64,000 nucleotides of DNA. It comes from an uncultured Prochlorococcus sp. (GTDB lineage: Bacteria > Cyanobacteriota > Cyanobacteriia > PCC-6307 > Cyanobiaceae). The stretch spans positions 2,685 through 66,684 of the forward strand of contig CACKJM010000001.1 in NCBI GenBank assembly GCA_902600475.1, written 5' to 3'. A program made the translations under genes and the position numbers. Positions 19,226 through 28,638 of this stretch are shown here, piece by piece. Positions within the stretch are counted from its first letter, which is position 1; each line of letters starts with the position of its first letter. The notes beneath the pieces were generated by a model. The model saw only the letters and a program-made list of their open reading frames with translations, had not been told where the DNA came from and did not search any database.

Positions 19226-20722
19226 TTATGGATGGAAACCGAAAATGGAATTATTTCTTTTTTTTATTTCTTTTATGAAGGCAGTGTAATTTTCAGAGAC
19301 TGATAGTTCTGGATAAATTAAGTCATTTATTTTTTTCTGAAGATTATTATTATCGTTTAAAAATAAAACAGATTTTTTTAGAACCTCAACCATAATTGAA
19401 ACTGCAGTACTTGCTCCCGGAGAGGCTCCCAATAAAGCAGATAATGATCCATCTGATGAATTTACAATCTCCGTTCCAAATTTCAAAGAACCACCACCTT
19501 CAGTTTTTTTAATTATTTGGACTCTTTGACCAGCATTCTTTAAATACCAATCAGAAGGATTAGCTGATGGCATCATATTCTTTAAATTCTCAACTCTTGA
19601 GTTATGGTTCTTTAATGATTGTGATATTAGGTAATTAATTAAATCGTTGTTCTTGAAACCAACGTCTAACATAGAAAAAATATTATTCTTTTTAATTGAA
19701 CTAAATAAGTCAAAGTATGAACTTTGTTTTAGAAATTTCGTTGTAAATCCAGCAAAAGGTCCATATAAAAGAAGTTTTTTATTATCAATCCATCTAGTGT
19801 CTAAATGAGGCACAGACATTGGTGGGGATCCAATATCAGCTTTACCATAAACTTTTGAATTATGTTTTTCTGTTAAATCTTTTTTCTCGCAAATAAGCCA
19901 TTTCCCACTAACAGGAAATCCACCATAACTTTTTGCTTCTGGAATTTTTGATTTTTGTAAATAATTAATTGTTTTTCCACCAGCACCAAGAAAAACGTAG
20001 CCAGTTGTAATTGAATTTTTTCTACCTTCAGAACTGATTTCTAGTTCCCATTGTTTTTTATCAATTTTCTTTAAATCTACTAATTCTGTTTTGTATCTAA
20101 TTTCAACATTTTTGTTTAAAGAAACTAATGACAAATACTCTTTAGTTAAAGCCTCAAAATTAATATCAGTTCCTCTACCTATTCTTGTAGCAGCAATTTG
20201 AGTAGATGGATTTCTATCTTTTGTTATTAGAGGAGCCCATGATGAAATTTCATCAAAAGATGTAGAAAATTCCATATCGAAAAATTCAGGATTTTCGGTC
20301 ATTTTCTGAAATCTTTTTTTTAAAAAAGCAATATTATCCTGACCAGACACAAAGCTAATATGAGGAATAAATTTTAGAAACTTCTTAATATCAATTTTCC
20401 CTGCTTCATACAATGAGGCCCATAAAGACATGGATGTTTCAAAAGAACGATTTATTGAGAGCGCTTTATCAATTTTTAGATTTCCTTTTTCATCTAAAGG
20501 GGTATAGTTTAATTCGCAATTAGCCGCATGACCTGTACCTGCATTATTAAAAGCACCAGAACTTTCACTTCCTGGAGCATTTAACTTTTCTATAATAAGG
20601 AACTTTATATCTGGTAAAACTTCTGAAATTAGTAGGGCTAAAGTACTACTCATTATCCCTGCTCCTACTAAGACTGCGTCAAAGTAGCTATTGTCATTAG
20701 TGGGATTTTTAGATGAAGTCAC
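19226..20722 (-). CDS. mqo: Malate:quinone oxidoreductase
   Basis: FAD-dependent peripheral membrane enzyme oxidising malate to oxaloacetate with reduction of quinone. The N-terminal dinucleotide fold [16 protein letters not shown], the [14 protein letters not shown] segment and the C-terminal [11 protein letters not shown] are typical. At 498 residues the length is normal. The start is GTG at 20722. It is divergent from the NifU-like gene, with a 70-bp gap. Confidence 0.95.
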   Translation of the reverse strand: MTSSKNPTNDNSYFDAVLVGAGIMSSTLALLISEVLPDIKFLIIEKLNAPGSESSGAFNNAGTGHAANCELNYTPLDEKGNLKIDKALSINRSFETSMSLWASLYEAGKIDIKKFLKFIPHISFVSGQDNIAFLKKRFQKMTENPEFFDMEFSTSFDEISSWAPLITKDRNPSTQIAATRIGRGTDINFEALTKEYLSLVSLNKNVEIRYKTELVDLKKIDKKQWELEISSEGRKNSITTGYVFLGAGGKTINYLQKSKIPEAKSYGGFPVSGKWLICEKKDLTEKHNSKVYGKADIGSPPMSVPHLDTRWIDNKKLLLYGPFAGFTTKFLKQSSYFDLFSSIKKNNIFSMLDVGFKNNDLINYLISQSLKNHNSRVENLKNMMPSANPSDWYLKNAGQRVQIIKKTEGGGSLKFGTEIVNSSDGSLSALLGASPGASTAVSIMVEVLKKSVLFLNDNNNLQKKINDLIYPELSVSENYTAFIKEIKKRNNSIFGFHP

Positions 20723-20792
20723 AACAGAAAATTATCTTTTTTGCAATTAATCAAATTTCTTTCTAGGCTTATTATAAAGTTAATCCAAAATT

Positions 20793-21038
20793 ATGAGTAC
20801 TGAAACACTCTCGCTGACAAACGAAAATGTAGAAAAAGTCCTTGACGAGCTAAGACCTTTTTTAATTTCTGATGGAGGTAATGTAGAGATTGCAGAAATA
20901 GATGGTCCAATTGTCAAAGTCAGACTTCAAGGAGCATGTGGTAGTTGCCCAAGTAGCACTATGACTCTAAAAATGGGTATTGAAAGAAAGTTAAAAGAAA
21001 TGATTCCTGAAATAAGCGAAGTTGTCCAGGTTTTATAA
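20793..21038 (+). CDS. NifU-like Fe-S scaffold protein (Nfu domain)
   Basis: 81-residue stand-alone Nfu domain, which assembles and passes on Fe-S clusters, in cyanobacteria including those for photosystem I. The cluster-binding CxxC is in [16 protein letters not shown]. The preceding [14 protein letters not shown] is also conserved. The length equals that of cyanobacterial NfuA proteins. ATG at 20793. Confidence 0.93.
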   Translation: MSTETLSLTNENVEKVLDELRPFLISDGGNVEIAEIDGPIVKVRLQGACGSCPSSTMTLKMGIERKLKEMIPEISEVVQVL

Positions 21039-21061
21039 AAATTTTTAACTGAAATATTATA

Positions 21062-21319
21062 TTATTTAGTTTTTAATTCCTTCAACAAAGATGATTCCAT
21101 ATCAAGGCAATCAATTGGAAGTCCTTGACCAATAGCAATTAAAAGAGGAGCAAGAATACCTAAAGTAAAAACTAAATTTGATTGGCTTACATCATATTTA
21201 CTCAAAGTAAAAGTTATCAAATAAATAATTGAAAAATAAGCATGTAGTGAAAAAAATTCTTTAGGCTTTAACACCGGCCACCTTAAAGTATTTCCCAAGA
21301 AATATAAAAAACCTGTCAT
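21062..21319 (-). CDS. Hypothetical membrane protein (85 aa)
   Basis: Two or three hydrophobic stretches (around residues 1-14, 25-42 and 49-65) suggest a small integral membrane protein. The pattern LGNTLRWPVLKPKEFFSL is distinctive but I cannot assign it to a named family. Convergent with the Nfu gene, 23 bp between stops. Function unknown. Confidence 0.7.
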   Translation of the reverse strand: MTGFLYFLGNTLRWPVLKPKEFFSLHAYFSIIYLITFTLSKYDVSQSNLVFTLGILAPLLIAIGQGLPIDCLDMESSLLKELKTK

Positions 21320-21445
21320 AGATAAATAATTACATGAAGATTAAACCAAATATAAACATAAACCTTTTAAGAGACTATTTATAAAAAAATTTACCTAAGA
21401 TAATAATTAAAAAAACATTAAATCTTCATTTCTATTTGTAAAAGC

Positions 21446-21475
21446 TAGACATACCCAGAGAAATACGCTTATAAT
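21446..21475 (+). promoter_or_regulatory. Putative sigma-70-type promoter of the riboswitch gene
   Basis: A TATAAT box sits at 21470-21475 with a weak -35 match TAGACA at 21446-21451 (18-bp spacer). Transcription would begin near 21482, giving a leader of about 90 nt that starts with a small hairpin (GTAGC/GCTAC, 21482-21495) just ahead of the riboswitch. Confidence 0.55.
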
Positions 21476-21499
21476 TATTTTGTAGCAATCGCTACTTTT

Positions 21500-21554
21500 C
21501 GTTCACCCTCATTGAGGGCGCAGTTCGAGTCATACCATGGAACGGGGGATGGCC
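21500..21554 (+). promoter_or_regulatory. Glutamine riboswitch (Downstream-peptide motif class)
   Basis: P1 is formed by CGTTC (21500-21504) and GAACG (21540-21544). P2 is CCCTC (21506-21510) with GAGGG (21514-21518). A CCAT at 21535-21538 can pair with ATGG further down (pseudoknot position). Around them lies the conserved core GGGCGCAGTTCGAGTCATACC. This is the layout of the Downstream-peptide/glnA glutamine-binding RNAs, which in marine cyanobacteria precede very short genes. It is followed at 21573 by a 57-codon DUF4278 gene, as expected. The assignment is from recalled consensus, not a covariance search. Confidence 0.82.
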
Positions 21555-21572
21555 GTGTTGTCACATCGAAAC

Positions 21573-21746
21573 ATGACTACTTTAACTTACAGAGGTAAAA
21601 ACTACGTTCAAAACAAAGAAGCTGCTAAAAAGCAACTTGTTGAACTTACCTACAGAAGAAACGTATACACCAACAGAATGGATGACGCTTCTTCAAGTAA
21701 TGAAAAAGCTGAATTAAATTACAGAGGTGTTAATTACACTAAATAA
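21573..21746 (+). CDS. DUF4278 small protein, PirA-like
   Basis: 57 residues made almost wholly of three short repeats: LTYRGKNY, LTYRRNVY and LNYRGVNY, the DUF4278 signature. The Synechocystis DUF4278 protein PirA binds PII and controls arginine synthesis, so a nitrogen-signalling role is a fair inference, especially with a glutamine riboswitch upstream. I chose ATG 21573 rather than the in-frame ATG at 21537, because the earlier one lies inside the riboswitch and the added codons (CGG GGG GCC) are atypical for this genome. A strong terminator follows. Confidence 0.85.
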   Translation: MTTLTYRGKNYVQNKEAAKKQLVELTYRRNVYTNRMDDASSSNEKAELNYRGVNYTK

Positions 21747-21762
21747 TTTAATTAAACAAATT

Positions 21763-21790
21763 AAAAGCCCCTTAAAAGGGGCTTTTTTTT
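21763..21790 (+). terminator. Rho-independent terminator of the DUF4278 gene
   Basis: AAAAGCCCC (21763-21771) pairs with GGGGCTTTT (21778-21786) around a 6-base loop, and the T-run extends to 21790. It begins 16 bp after the stop codon. Strong GC stem in a very AT-rich background. Confidence 0.93.
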
Positions 21791-21820
21791 GGCTATATTT
21801 ATCAAGAATCCTATAAAAAT

Positions 21821-22615
21821 ATGTCTGAAAGTTGCTGTAATACAAACACATCTAATAAAGCATCTAATCAATTCGATCATAAAGATGCGATTCAAGAAAG
21901 ATATGGTTCAGCCGCACTAGAAAAAGAAAGTTGTCTTTGTACACCAGTTGGGTTTAATCCCGTTTTACTTGAAGCAATTCCTCAAGAGGTTATAGAAAGA
22001 GACTATGGATGTGGTGATCCAACAAAATATGTTAAAAAAAATGATATAGTCTTAGACCTTGGGAGTGGTAGCGGCAAAAATGCTTTTATTTGTGCCCAAA
22101 TTGTTGGGAAAGAAGGGAAAGTTATTGGAGTGGATCAGAATCCTGATATGCTTTCTTTATCTAGATCAGCTTCTAAAGAAGTTACAAAAAATATAGGTTT
22201 CAACAATACAGAATTTCTAGAAGGTTCAATTGAAAAACTTGATGAATTAGATAAAGATTTAAGTCCATTAATTGCCGACAAATCAGTTGATATTATTTTA
22301 AGTAATTGCGTTTTAAACTTGGTAAGTCCAGAATCTAGAAATAACCTTCTAAGAAACATAAAAAGAGTTTTAAACGATAATGGAAGAATTGCAATTAGCG
22401 ATATTGTCTCTAACAAAAAAGTTCCTTTAAGATTGCAAAATGATCATGATCTATGGACAGGATGTATTAGTGGAGCATGGTATGAACCAGACTTTATAAG
22501 TGACTTTAAAGAACTAGGATTTAAAAATTTAGAATTTGCAGAAAGGAGTGCTGAACCTTGGAAAGTAATTGAGGATATAGAATTTAGAACAGTAACTTTA
22601 GTAGGCAATATTTAA
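21821..22615 (+). CDS. ArsM-like SAM-dependent methyltransferase
   Basis: 264 residues. The SAM fold is marked by VLDLGSGSGKNAF and VIGVDQNPDML. Cysteines at the positions used by arsenite methyltransferase ArsM are all present: CLC near residue 40, RDYGCGDP, LSNCVLNL and WTGCISGAW. The N-terminus also has SCCN. This supports methylation of trivalent arsenic as the likely reaction, though an orphan member with another thiophilic substrate cannot be excluded. It lacks the longer C-terminal part of some ArsM proteins. A class V aminotransferase gene follows 36 bp downstream. Confidence 0.72.
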   Translation: MSESCCNTNTSNKASNQFDHKDAIQERYGSAALEKESCLCTPVGFNPVLLEAIPQEVIERDYGCGDPTKYVKKNDIVLDLGSGSGKNAFICAQIVGKEGKVIGVDQNPDMLSLSRSASKEVTKNIGFNNTEFLEGSIEKLDELDKDLSPLIADKSVDIILSNCVLNLVSPESRNNLLRNIKRVLNDNGRIAISDIVSNKKVPLRLQNDHDLWTGCISGAWYEPDFISDFKELGFKNLEFAERSAEPWKVIEDIEFRTVTLVGNI

Positions 22616-22651
22616 AAAATTCAAGAGTTTAAAAATATAACTTAAATTTCC

Positions 22652-23833
22652 ATGAGAAATAATCTAAGAGATCAAATACCGGCATTAAAAAATAAGTATT
22701 ATTTCAACTATGGAGGTCAAGGACCATTACCAAAATCTTCTTTAGAAGCCATAGTTAAAACGTGGGAAATTATCCAAGATTTAGGACCATTTACTAATAA
22801 TATGTGGCCTTTTATTTACAAAGAAATATTGACCACAAAAAGGATCATTGCACAAAAATTAGGTGTAAATTCAAAGAATGTAGCTTTAACCGAGAATATC
22901 TCTTCCGGTATGATTTTGCCCTTTTGGGGAATAAAAGTAGAAGAGGGAGAAGAGCTGTTAATAAGTGACTGTGAACATCCAGGAGTAGTAGCTGCAAGTC
23001 GAGAATTTTGTAGAAGAAATAAATTAATATTCAAAATTTTGCCGATCCAAAAACTTAACAATCTAAACGACGAAAATATAATTTTAGAGATTTTGAAAAA
23101 TCTAAATAGTAAGACTAAGATACTAATTATTTCTCATATCTTATGGAACTTTGGATATAAAATTCCTTTAAAACAAATTTCTATCGAATTAAAAAATAAT
23201 CGAGCAGATTCTTATTTACTTGTTGATGGTGCTCAAACCTTTGGGCACATAAATATTGAAAAAGAAGTTTTTTATTCTGATTTATATTCAATCACTTCGC
23301 ATAAATGGGCATGTGGACCAGAAGGACTTGGAGCCATTTATATCTCAGATAAATTTATTCATGAAACAGATCCAACAATAATTGGTTGGAAATCATTAAA
23401 AAAAGAACAAGGCATTTATGAGCCTTCAGATAATCTTTTTCATGATGATGCGAGGAAGTTTGAAGTAGCTACATCTTGCATTCCTTTACTCGCAGGGCTT
23501 CGTAATTCTATAGATCTTTTGGATAAAGACTGCCATGAAAAAGAAAAAAGCGAATATATCAAAAGATTAAGTGAGAAACTTTGGGATAAATTAAATCAAT
23601 TAAAGGGTGTTGAATTAGTTTTAGAAAAAAAGTACTTAAATGGGATAGTTAGTTTTAATATCGAAAATATTAAGGATAAGGATAAATTTGTAAATAAACT
23701 TGGAGAAAAGAAAATTTGGATTAGGGTTTTAGAAGATCCAAAATGGTTTAGAGCATGCGTACATCAAATGACTACAGAAGCTGAGATTAATTTACTTTCT
23801 GAAGAAATTAAAAAATTACCAGGGTATTTCTGA
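22652..23833 (+). CDS. Class V aminotransferase / cysteine desulfurase-like PLP enzyme
   Basis: 393 residues of the fold type I class V family. The PLP lysine is in ITSHKWACGPEGLGAIY, preceded by the aspartate motif LLVDGAQTFGHI. The N-terminal FNYGGQGPLP is also typical. There is no clear desulfurase active-site cysteine loop, so the substrate is open (cysteine desulfurase, isopenicillin epimerase-like or kynureninase-like). It follows the ArsM-like gene and overlaps the convergent SDR gene by 18 bp. Confidence 0.85.
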   Translation: MRNNLRDQIPALKNKYYFNYGGQGPLPKSSLEAIVKTWEIIQDLGPFTNNMWPFIYKEILTTKRIIAQKLGVNSKNVALTENISSGMILPFWGIKVEEGEELLISDCEHPGVVAASREFCRRNKLIFKILPIQKLNNLNDENIILEILKNLNSKTKILIISHILWNFGYKIPLKQISIELKNNRADSYLLVDGAQTFGHINIEKEVFYSDLYSITSHKWACGPEGLGAIYISDKFIHETDPTIIGWKSLKKEQGIYEPSDNLFHDDARKFEVATSCIPLLAGLRNSIDLLDKDCHEKEKSEYIKRLSEKLWDKLNQLKGVELVLEKKYLNGIVSFNIENIKDKDKFVNKLGEKKIWIRVLEDPKWFRACVHQMTTEAEINLLSEEIKKLPGYF

Positions 23834-24520
23834 GCTATCCCAAGCAATAAATTTTCCAGTAGATTCTGAGGATTGATTTTTAATAATATTGATCAAAAAT
23901 TGGGAGGATTTTTCTTTACTAAATAATTTATGTTCTGGAACAAATTTATGAAAAGGTCTAGATAAATCAGTATCTACTGTTCCTGGATGAAGCAATGTGA
24001 TAGTAGCCTTTGGGAAACGTCTAGCCCATTCAATACTTAAAGATTTAAAAAACTGATTTTGCGCAGATTTTGCAGCTCTATATGAATACCAACCTCCAGT
24101 TTGATTATCTCCAATGCTACCAACTCTTGCACTTATACTTGCAAAATTAAAATCCAAATCTTTTGGTATAAATTCTTCAATCGCTTTAGCTAATAAAATA
24201 GGAGAAAAGGCGTTTATTGAAAAACTTTCCATCATATTTTTTTTATCAAGATGTTGTAATCTTTTTTCTGGTTGAAGAGAATCACTATGAAGTCTACCTG
24301 TAGCATTAACAACTAGCCTTAATTTTAAAGGGTGATTTGATATTTTATTTTTCAACTGCAAAAGGGATTGAGAATCCTCTATATCTAATTCCCAAAAAGA
24401 ATTAAATTCACTTTTTCTTCCGCACAAAACAACTTCTAAATCTTTTTCACTTTCACTCAGATCTTTAGCTATTTGGGTTCCAATTCCACCTGCTCCTACA
24501 ACTAAGGCTAAGCCTTTCAT
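23816..24520 (-). CDS. Short-chain dehydrogenase/reductase
   Basis: 234-residue SDR enzyme. The N-terminal LVVGAGGIGTQIA is the NAD(P)-binding glycine motif, and the active site has Ser in SISARVGSIGD and Tyr-Lys in YSYRAAKSAQNQFF. The later LLHPGTVDTDLS is standard for the family. The substrate is unknown. Its 3' end overlaps the convergent aminotransferase gene. It follows murE on the same strand with an 82-bp gap. Confidence 0.88.
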   Translation of the reverse strand: MKGLALVVGAGGIGTQIAKDLSESEKDLEVVLCGRKSEFNSFWELDIEDSQSLLQLKNKISNHPLKLRLVVNATGRLHSDSLQPEKRLQHLDKKNMMESFSINAFSPILLAKAIEEFIPKDLDFNFASISARVGSIGDNQTGGWYSYRAAKSAQNQFFKSLSIEWARRFPKATITLLHPGTVDTDLSRPFHKFVPEHKLFSKEKSSQFLINIIKNQSSESTGKFIAWDSSEIPW

Positions 24521-24602
24521 TTTATTAAAAATAACTCAATCAATTCTAAGAAACTTTTCTTGTGATTTGCGTAAAGATCTTTCTTATTTAATTAGGAAAT
24601 TT

Positions 24603-26138
24603 TTATTGAGATTTTCTTTTTTCTCTTAAGAATTTATAAGCTATTTTTCTATCATCAAAATTAATAACTTTATCATTGAGAATTTGGTAATCTTCATGTC
24701 CTTTTCCTGCAATTAAAACAATATCTTCTTTATTGGCAAATTTAATAGATTTATTTATTGCTTTAAATCTATCAATCTCAATTGTTATTTTTTCTCTTTT
24801 TTTTATACCCATCAAAATATCATTTACTATCTTTTGGGGTTCTTCTGATCTTGGATTATCTGAAGTTATAAAAAGTTGATCAGAAAACTCTTCAGCTATT
24901 GATCCCATTAAAGGCCTTTTACCAAGATCTCGATCTCCTCCACACCCAAAAACAGTAATGAGTTTTCCCTTACAAAGTTTTTTAATTGATTGCAAAACTT
25001 TTTTCAATCCATCAGGCGTGTGGGCATAATCAACAATTACTGTTGGAAGTGATCTTGAAATGTCATCATTATCAATTTCTATTTTCTCCATTCGTCCAGG
25101 AGCACCAGGGAAAGATTGTATTAACTTTGATAGATCTTTTAAAGAAAAATTAAGTTTATACAAAATTGTTATTGCTTGAATCGCATTCATTAAATTAAAT
25201 TCTCCAACAAGTGGAACAAAAAGTTGAATTTTTTCCTTGGGTGTATGAAAAATGCAGGTTGAGCCATTTTCAGTAAATTTTTTATCTGTTACGAAAAAAA
25301 AATCATGATTTTTAAATTCACTTTCAGTAATCTTTGTAGATACTAATGAAGATCTTTTTTCAAGATCAGACGATAATTTAGATATCCAAGGGTCATCGTG
25401 ATTTAATACAGAAATTCCATCCTTTTCTATTAAATAAGGTGGGAAAAACAATTTTCTTTTTGTTTGAAAATAAGATTCCATATCTGAGTGATAATCAAGA
25501 TGATCTTGAGTTAAATTAGTAAAAATAGCCGCCTCAAATTCGCATCCTGATATCCTCTTTTGAGCAATAGAATGAGAACTTACCTCTAATATCGCGAATT
25601 CAGATTCTGCCTCAACAGCAGCATTTAATTTCTTTTGAAGTTTATCGGCGAAATCAGTTGTATGAGAAGCCACTTCTGAGAAGCCAGGCCATCTATTAAA
25701 CAAGGTCCCAAATAATGCAGTCTTTTTCCCTAATTTTTGTAAAAGATATTCCAATAAGAAAGTAATTGTCGTTTTTCCATTTGTTCCAGTAACACCAATA
25801 AGTTTAAGTTTTCTTGAAGGCCTATTCCAAAACTCAGCGACAATTTGACCAAAAATATAATCTAAATTATCCTCAATAACCAAAATCCTTTCTCGATCAA
25901 TAGATCCAATTTCCTCTTTTGCAGTAGACCCAATAATGGCAGCCTCCGCGCCATTTTCAATTGCCTCAATACAAAATTTTCCTCCATCAACATTTAAACC
26001 AGGCATTCCTAAAAATAAAGTTCCTTTTTGTACTTCTTTAGAGTTAAAAGAAATATTATTGATTTCTTGATCAATAAGATTTGATGAAGGAATAATTCCT
26101 ACCAAATCTAAAAGTTTAAATAATTTTATAGATCTCAT
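24603..26138 (-). CDS. murE: UDP-N-acetylmuramoyl-L-alanyl-D-glutamate--2,6-diaminopimelate ligase
   Basis: Cytoplasmic Mur ligase that adds the third amino acid to the peptidoglycan precursor. The ATP-binding site is GVTGTNGKTTITF near residue 119. The central domain shows ILEVSSHSIAQKR, and the C-terminal domain carries TSDNPRSEEP; the DNPR motif marks specificity for meso-diaminopimelate. At 511 residues it is full length. It is followed upstream by the glutaredoxin-like gene 9 bp away, giving a run yidD-grx-murE. Confidence 0.96.
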   Translation of the reverse strand: MRSIKLFKLLDLVGIIPSSNLIDQEINNISFNSKEVQKGTLFLGMPGLNVDGGKFCIEAIENGAEAAIIGSTAKEEIGSIDRERILVIEDNLDYIFGQIVAEFWNRPSRKLKLIGVTGTNGKTTITFLLEYLLQKLGKKTALFGTLFNRWPGFSEVASHTTDFADKLQKKLNAAVEAESEFAILEVSSHSIAQKRISGCEFEAAIFTNLTQDHLDYHSDMESYFQTKRKLFFPPYLIEKDGISVLNHDDPWISKLSSDLEKRSSLVSTKITESEFKNHDFFFVTDKKFTENGSTCIFHTPKEKIQLFVPLVGEFNLMNAIQAITILYKLNFSLKDLSKLIQSFPGAPGRMEKIEIDNDDISRSLPTVIVDYAHTPDGLKKVLQSIKKLCKGKLITVFGCGGDRDLGKRPLMGSIAEEFSDQLFITSDNPRSEEPQKIVNDILMGIKKREKITIEIDRFKAINKSIKFANKEDIVLIAGKGHEDYQILNDKVINFDDRKIAYKFLREKRKSQ

Positions 26139-26147
26139 ATAAAAAAA

Positions 26148-26450
26148 TTATTTCTCCAGAATGGTACTAATATTTTTTTGAAACCAATTCTTTAATTGAC
26201 CATCTTTTAATCTTGGAGAAATGCGAGGCAATTCTATGATCTCCTCGGACCTAATTCTTTTAACAGCAATTACAGGTACTTCATAATCATATTTTTTATA
26301 TTTATCTTTATATAAATCGACCCTATCAATATCAATTTCTTTAAGCTCTTCTAGATTAGGAAATAACTCATTAAGATTTATTTTTGCCAGTTTGTTTTTT
26401 AATGAATCACAAAGGCAACATCCCTGCCTAACAAAAATAAATATTTTCAT
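26148..26450 (-). CDS. Glutaredoxin-like protein (DUF836 type)
   Basis: 100 residues with a thioredoxin fold start, VRQGCCLCDSLKNKL, giving the CxxC at about residues 11-14, and a cis-Pro region VPVIAVK. The pattern fits the glutaredoxin-like/DUF836 family. It lies 4 bp downstream of yidD and 9 bp upstream of murE on the same strand. Redox partner unknown. Confidence 0.87.
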   Translation of the reverse strand: MKIFIFVRQGCCLCDSLKNKLAKINLNELFPNLEELKEIDIDRVDLYKDKYKKYDYEVPVIAVKRIRSEEIIELPRISPRLKDGQLKNWFQKNISTILEK

Positions 26451-26454
26451 TCAT

Positions 26455-26691
26455 TTAGTCAGGCACAGGGTCACATCCACAGGGAGTTAAAGGATGACAT
26501 CTGCTTAATCTTTTTAAAGTTAACCACCCTCCCTTCCAAGGACCATGTCTAGTAATTGCCTCATATCCATAAGAGCTGCAACTTGGAATAAATCTGCATC
26601 TTGGTCCAAAAAAAGGAGAAAACCACTTTTGATAAAACGAAATCATAAAAAGAAGTATAGAAGTAATTGATTTATTAATAGTTTTGAACAC
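26455..26691 (-). CDS. yidD: Membrane protein insertion efficiency factor YidD
   Basis: 78 residues. The conserved block [19 protein letters not shown], then [18 protein letters not shown] and the final CGCDPVP, is diagnostic of YidD, which helps the YidC insertase. One amphipathic membrane segment lies near the N-terminus. The start is GTG at 26691. It heads the yidD-grx-murE run and is divergent from rpsD. Confidence 0.95.
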   Translation of the reverse strand: MFKTINKSITSILLFMISFYQKWFSPFFGPRCRFIPSCSSYGYEAITRHGPWKGGWLTLKRLSRCHPLTPCGCDPVPD

Positions 26692-26786
26692 TTTAATGAT
26701 GTAAAATAATATTCCTAGTAGTAATTAGTTTAATTGAATTTAATCAATTATCCAATTTATTGCAATTTTCTATTTAATTTAAAATT

Positions 26787-27395
26787 ATGTCAAGATACCG
26801 CGGCCCCAGATTAAGGGTTACGCGTCGCTTGGGAGAACTACCAGGTCTCACCAGGAAAGCTTCAAAGAAGTCTAATCCTCCAGGTCAGCACGGCCAAGCC
26901 CGTCGCAAGCGATCAGAATATGCAATTCGTCTAGAAGAAAAGCAGAAACTTAGGTTTAATTATGGAGTTTCTGAAAAACAACTAGTACGTTATGTAAAAA
27001 AAGCTAGAGCTCAAGAAGGATCTACAGGTACTAACTTACTAAGACTTTTAGAAAACAGACTTGATAATGTTTGTTTTAGATTAGGTTTTGGAGGTACCAT
27101 TCCAGGCTCAAGACAATTAGTAAATCATGGCCATGTAACCGTTAATGGGAAGGTTCTTGATATTGCTGGTTATCAATGCAAATCAGGCGATGTAATCGGA
27201 ATTAAAGAAAACAAAGCAAGCAAAAAACTTGTAGAAGGTAATATAGAATTCCCTGGCTTAGCAAATGTCCCACCTCATCTTGATTTAGACAAGCCTAAAT
27301 TAACGGGAAAAATAAATGGGAAATGCGATAGAGAGTGGGTGGCTCTTGAAATAAACGAACTACTAGTTGTTGAATATTATTCAAGAAAAGTTTAA
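26787..27395 (+). CDS. rpsD: 30S ribosomal protein S4
   Basis: Primary 16S rRNA-binding protein of the small subunit. The start [21 protein letters not shown] is the cyanobacterial/plastid form, and the S4 RNA-binding domain includes [11 protein letters not shown] and [15 protein letters not shown]. At 202 residues the length is standard. The gene has visibly higher GC at its 5' end than its neighbours, as expected for a highly expressed gene. A terminator hairpin follows. Confidence 0.98.
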   Translation: MSRYRGPRLRVTRRLGELPGLTRKASKKSNPPGQHGQARRKRSEYAIRLEEKQKLRFNYGVSEKQLVRYVKKARAQEGSTGTNLLRLLENRLDNVCFRLGFGGTIPGSRQLVNHGHVTVNGKVLDIAGYQCKSGDVIGIKENKASKKLVEGNIEFPGLANVPPHLDLDKPKLTGKINGKCDREWVALEINELLVVEYYSRKV

Positions 27396-27415
27396 TACTA
27401 CTTTTCTTTGGATTA

Positions 27416-27448
27416 TTAAATCTCTCATTTTTTAAAAGAGAGATTTAA
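27416..27448 (+). terminator. Terminator hairpin after rpsD
   Basis: TTAAATCTCTC (27416-27426) pairs with GAGAGATTTAA (27438-27448), an 11-bp perfect stem with an 11-base loop. It is 20 bp past the rpsD stop. The T-run after it is weak, so it may act partly as an mRNA 3' stabiliser. Confidence 0.75.
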
Positions 27449-27471
27449 TTTAATTCTTATTTTTAAAAATA

Positions 27472-28635
27472 ATGGGAAATAAGGAAAATAATATAAAAAA
27501 GCCAGGTTTTAAGACCTTATCTATTCACCATGGGGAAACATTTGCAGAAGAAACTGGATGCGTTATGCCTCCTATTTTTTCTACATCTACTTTCAAACAT
27601 GGAAATAAAGATAATTTCGACTACACCAGATCAGGCAATCCAAACTTTAGAATTCTAGAAAACATCCTTAAATCAATAGAAGATTCTAAATACTGTACAG
27701 TTTTTGGATCTGGAATTAGCGCGGTAACTGCAATTTCATCAACACTAAAATCAGGTGACAAGATACTCTGCGAGTCAAATCTCTATGGTTGTACAGTGAG
27801 GATGTTCGAAAAAGTTTTCAAGAAATTTGGACTAGAAGTTTTATACACAGATTTTACAAGCGAAAATAATATCAAAAAGATTGCAAACTTCGAGCCAACC
27901 CTGATATGGCTAGAAAGTCCAACTAATCCACTTTTGAAGGTACTCGATATTAAGGCAATTTGTGATGAAGCGAATAAACTCGAAATACCAGTAGTTGTAG
28001 ACAATACATTTTCTACAGCGCTTATTCAAAAACCATTGGATCTTGGTGCAACACTATCGGTTGTAAGTACCACAAAATTCATTAATGGACATAGTGACGC
28101 ACTTGGCGGAGCAGTACTGACAAATAATGAGGAATGGAATAGTAAGATGCTTTTCTCTCAAAAAGCTCTCGGGCTTCAACCATCTCCTTTTGATAGTTGG
28201 CTCATTACGAGAGGAGTAAAAACTCTTCCTTTAAGAATCGAACAACAAACTAAAAGTGCAGAATTTATTTCTGAAGAATTAGGTAATCATAAAATTATTA
28301 ATAAAGTAATTTACCCTTTCAATCAAGAACATCCGCAATTTAATTTAGCAAAATCGCAAATGAAATCTGGAGGTTCAATGATCACCCTAAAATTAAATTT
28401 AAATAAAGAGGATACTTTTAAATTTTGCAAATCTCTCAAATATTTCTCTCTAGCAGAAAGCCTTGGAGGAGTTGAAAGTTTAATTTGTCACCCTGCAACG
28501 ATGACTCATGCTTCTGTTGATGACAAAACAAAAAATCTACTAGGGATAGATGATACTCTTGTAAGATTATCAATTGGATGTGAAGATACAAACGATTTAA
28601 TCTCGGACATTTTATTTGCCTTAAATAAATTTTGA
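27472..28635 (+). CDS. Cys/Met metabolism PLP enzyme (cystathionine gamma-synthase-like)
   Basis: 387 residues. The PLP lysine is in VVSTTKFINGHSDALGG, and the family segments VFGSGISAVTAI, WLESPTNPLLKVLDI and the C-terminal ESLICHPATMTHAS are all present. The enzyme joins activated homoserine with cysteine or sulfide, or cleaves such products. ATG at 27472. A second family member starts 3 bp after its stop and cysK follows, so this is a sulfur amino acid cluster. The exact reaction cannot be fixed by sequence. Confidence 0.9.
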   Translation: MGNKENNIKKPGFKTLSIHHGETFAEETGCVMPPIFSTSTFKHGNKDNFDYTRSGNPNFRILENILKSIEDSKYCTVFGSGISAVTAISSTLKSGDKILCESNLYGCTVRMFEKVFKKFGLEVLYTDFTSENNIKKIANFEPTLIWLESPTNPLLKVLDIKAICDEANKLEIPVVVDNTFSTALIQKPLDLGATLSVVSTTKFINGHSDALGGAVLTNNEEWNSKMLFSQKALGLQPSPFDSWLITRGVKTLPLRIEQQTKSAEFISEELGNHKIINKVIYPFNQEHPQFNLAKSQMKSGGSMITLKLNLNKEDTFKFCKSLKYFSLAESLGGVESLICHPATMTHASVDDKTKNLLGIDDTLVRLSIGCEDTNDLISDILFALNKF

Positions 28636-28638
28636 AAA

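Noticed and set aside
21537-21572. Earlier in-frame ATG of the DUF4278 gene
   Set aside because: It lies within the P1/pseudoknot area of the riboswitch, has no ribosome site and would add codons atypical for this genome.
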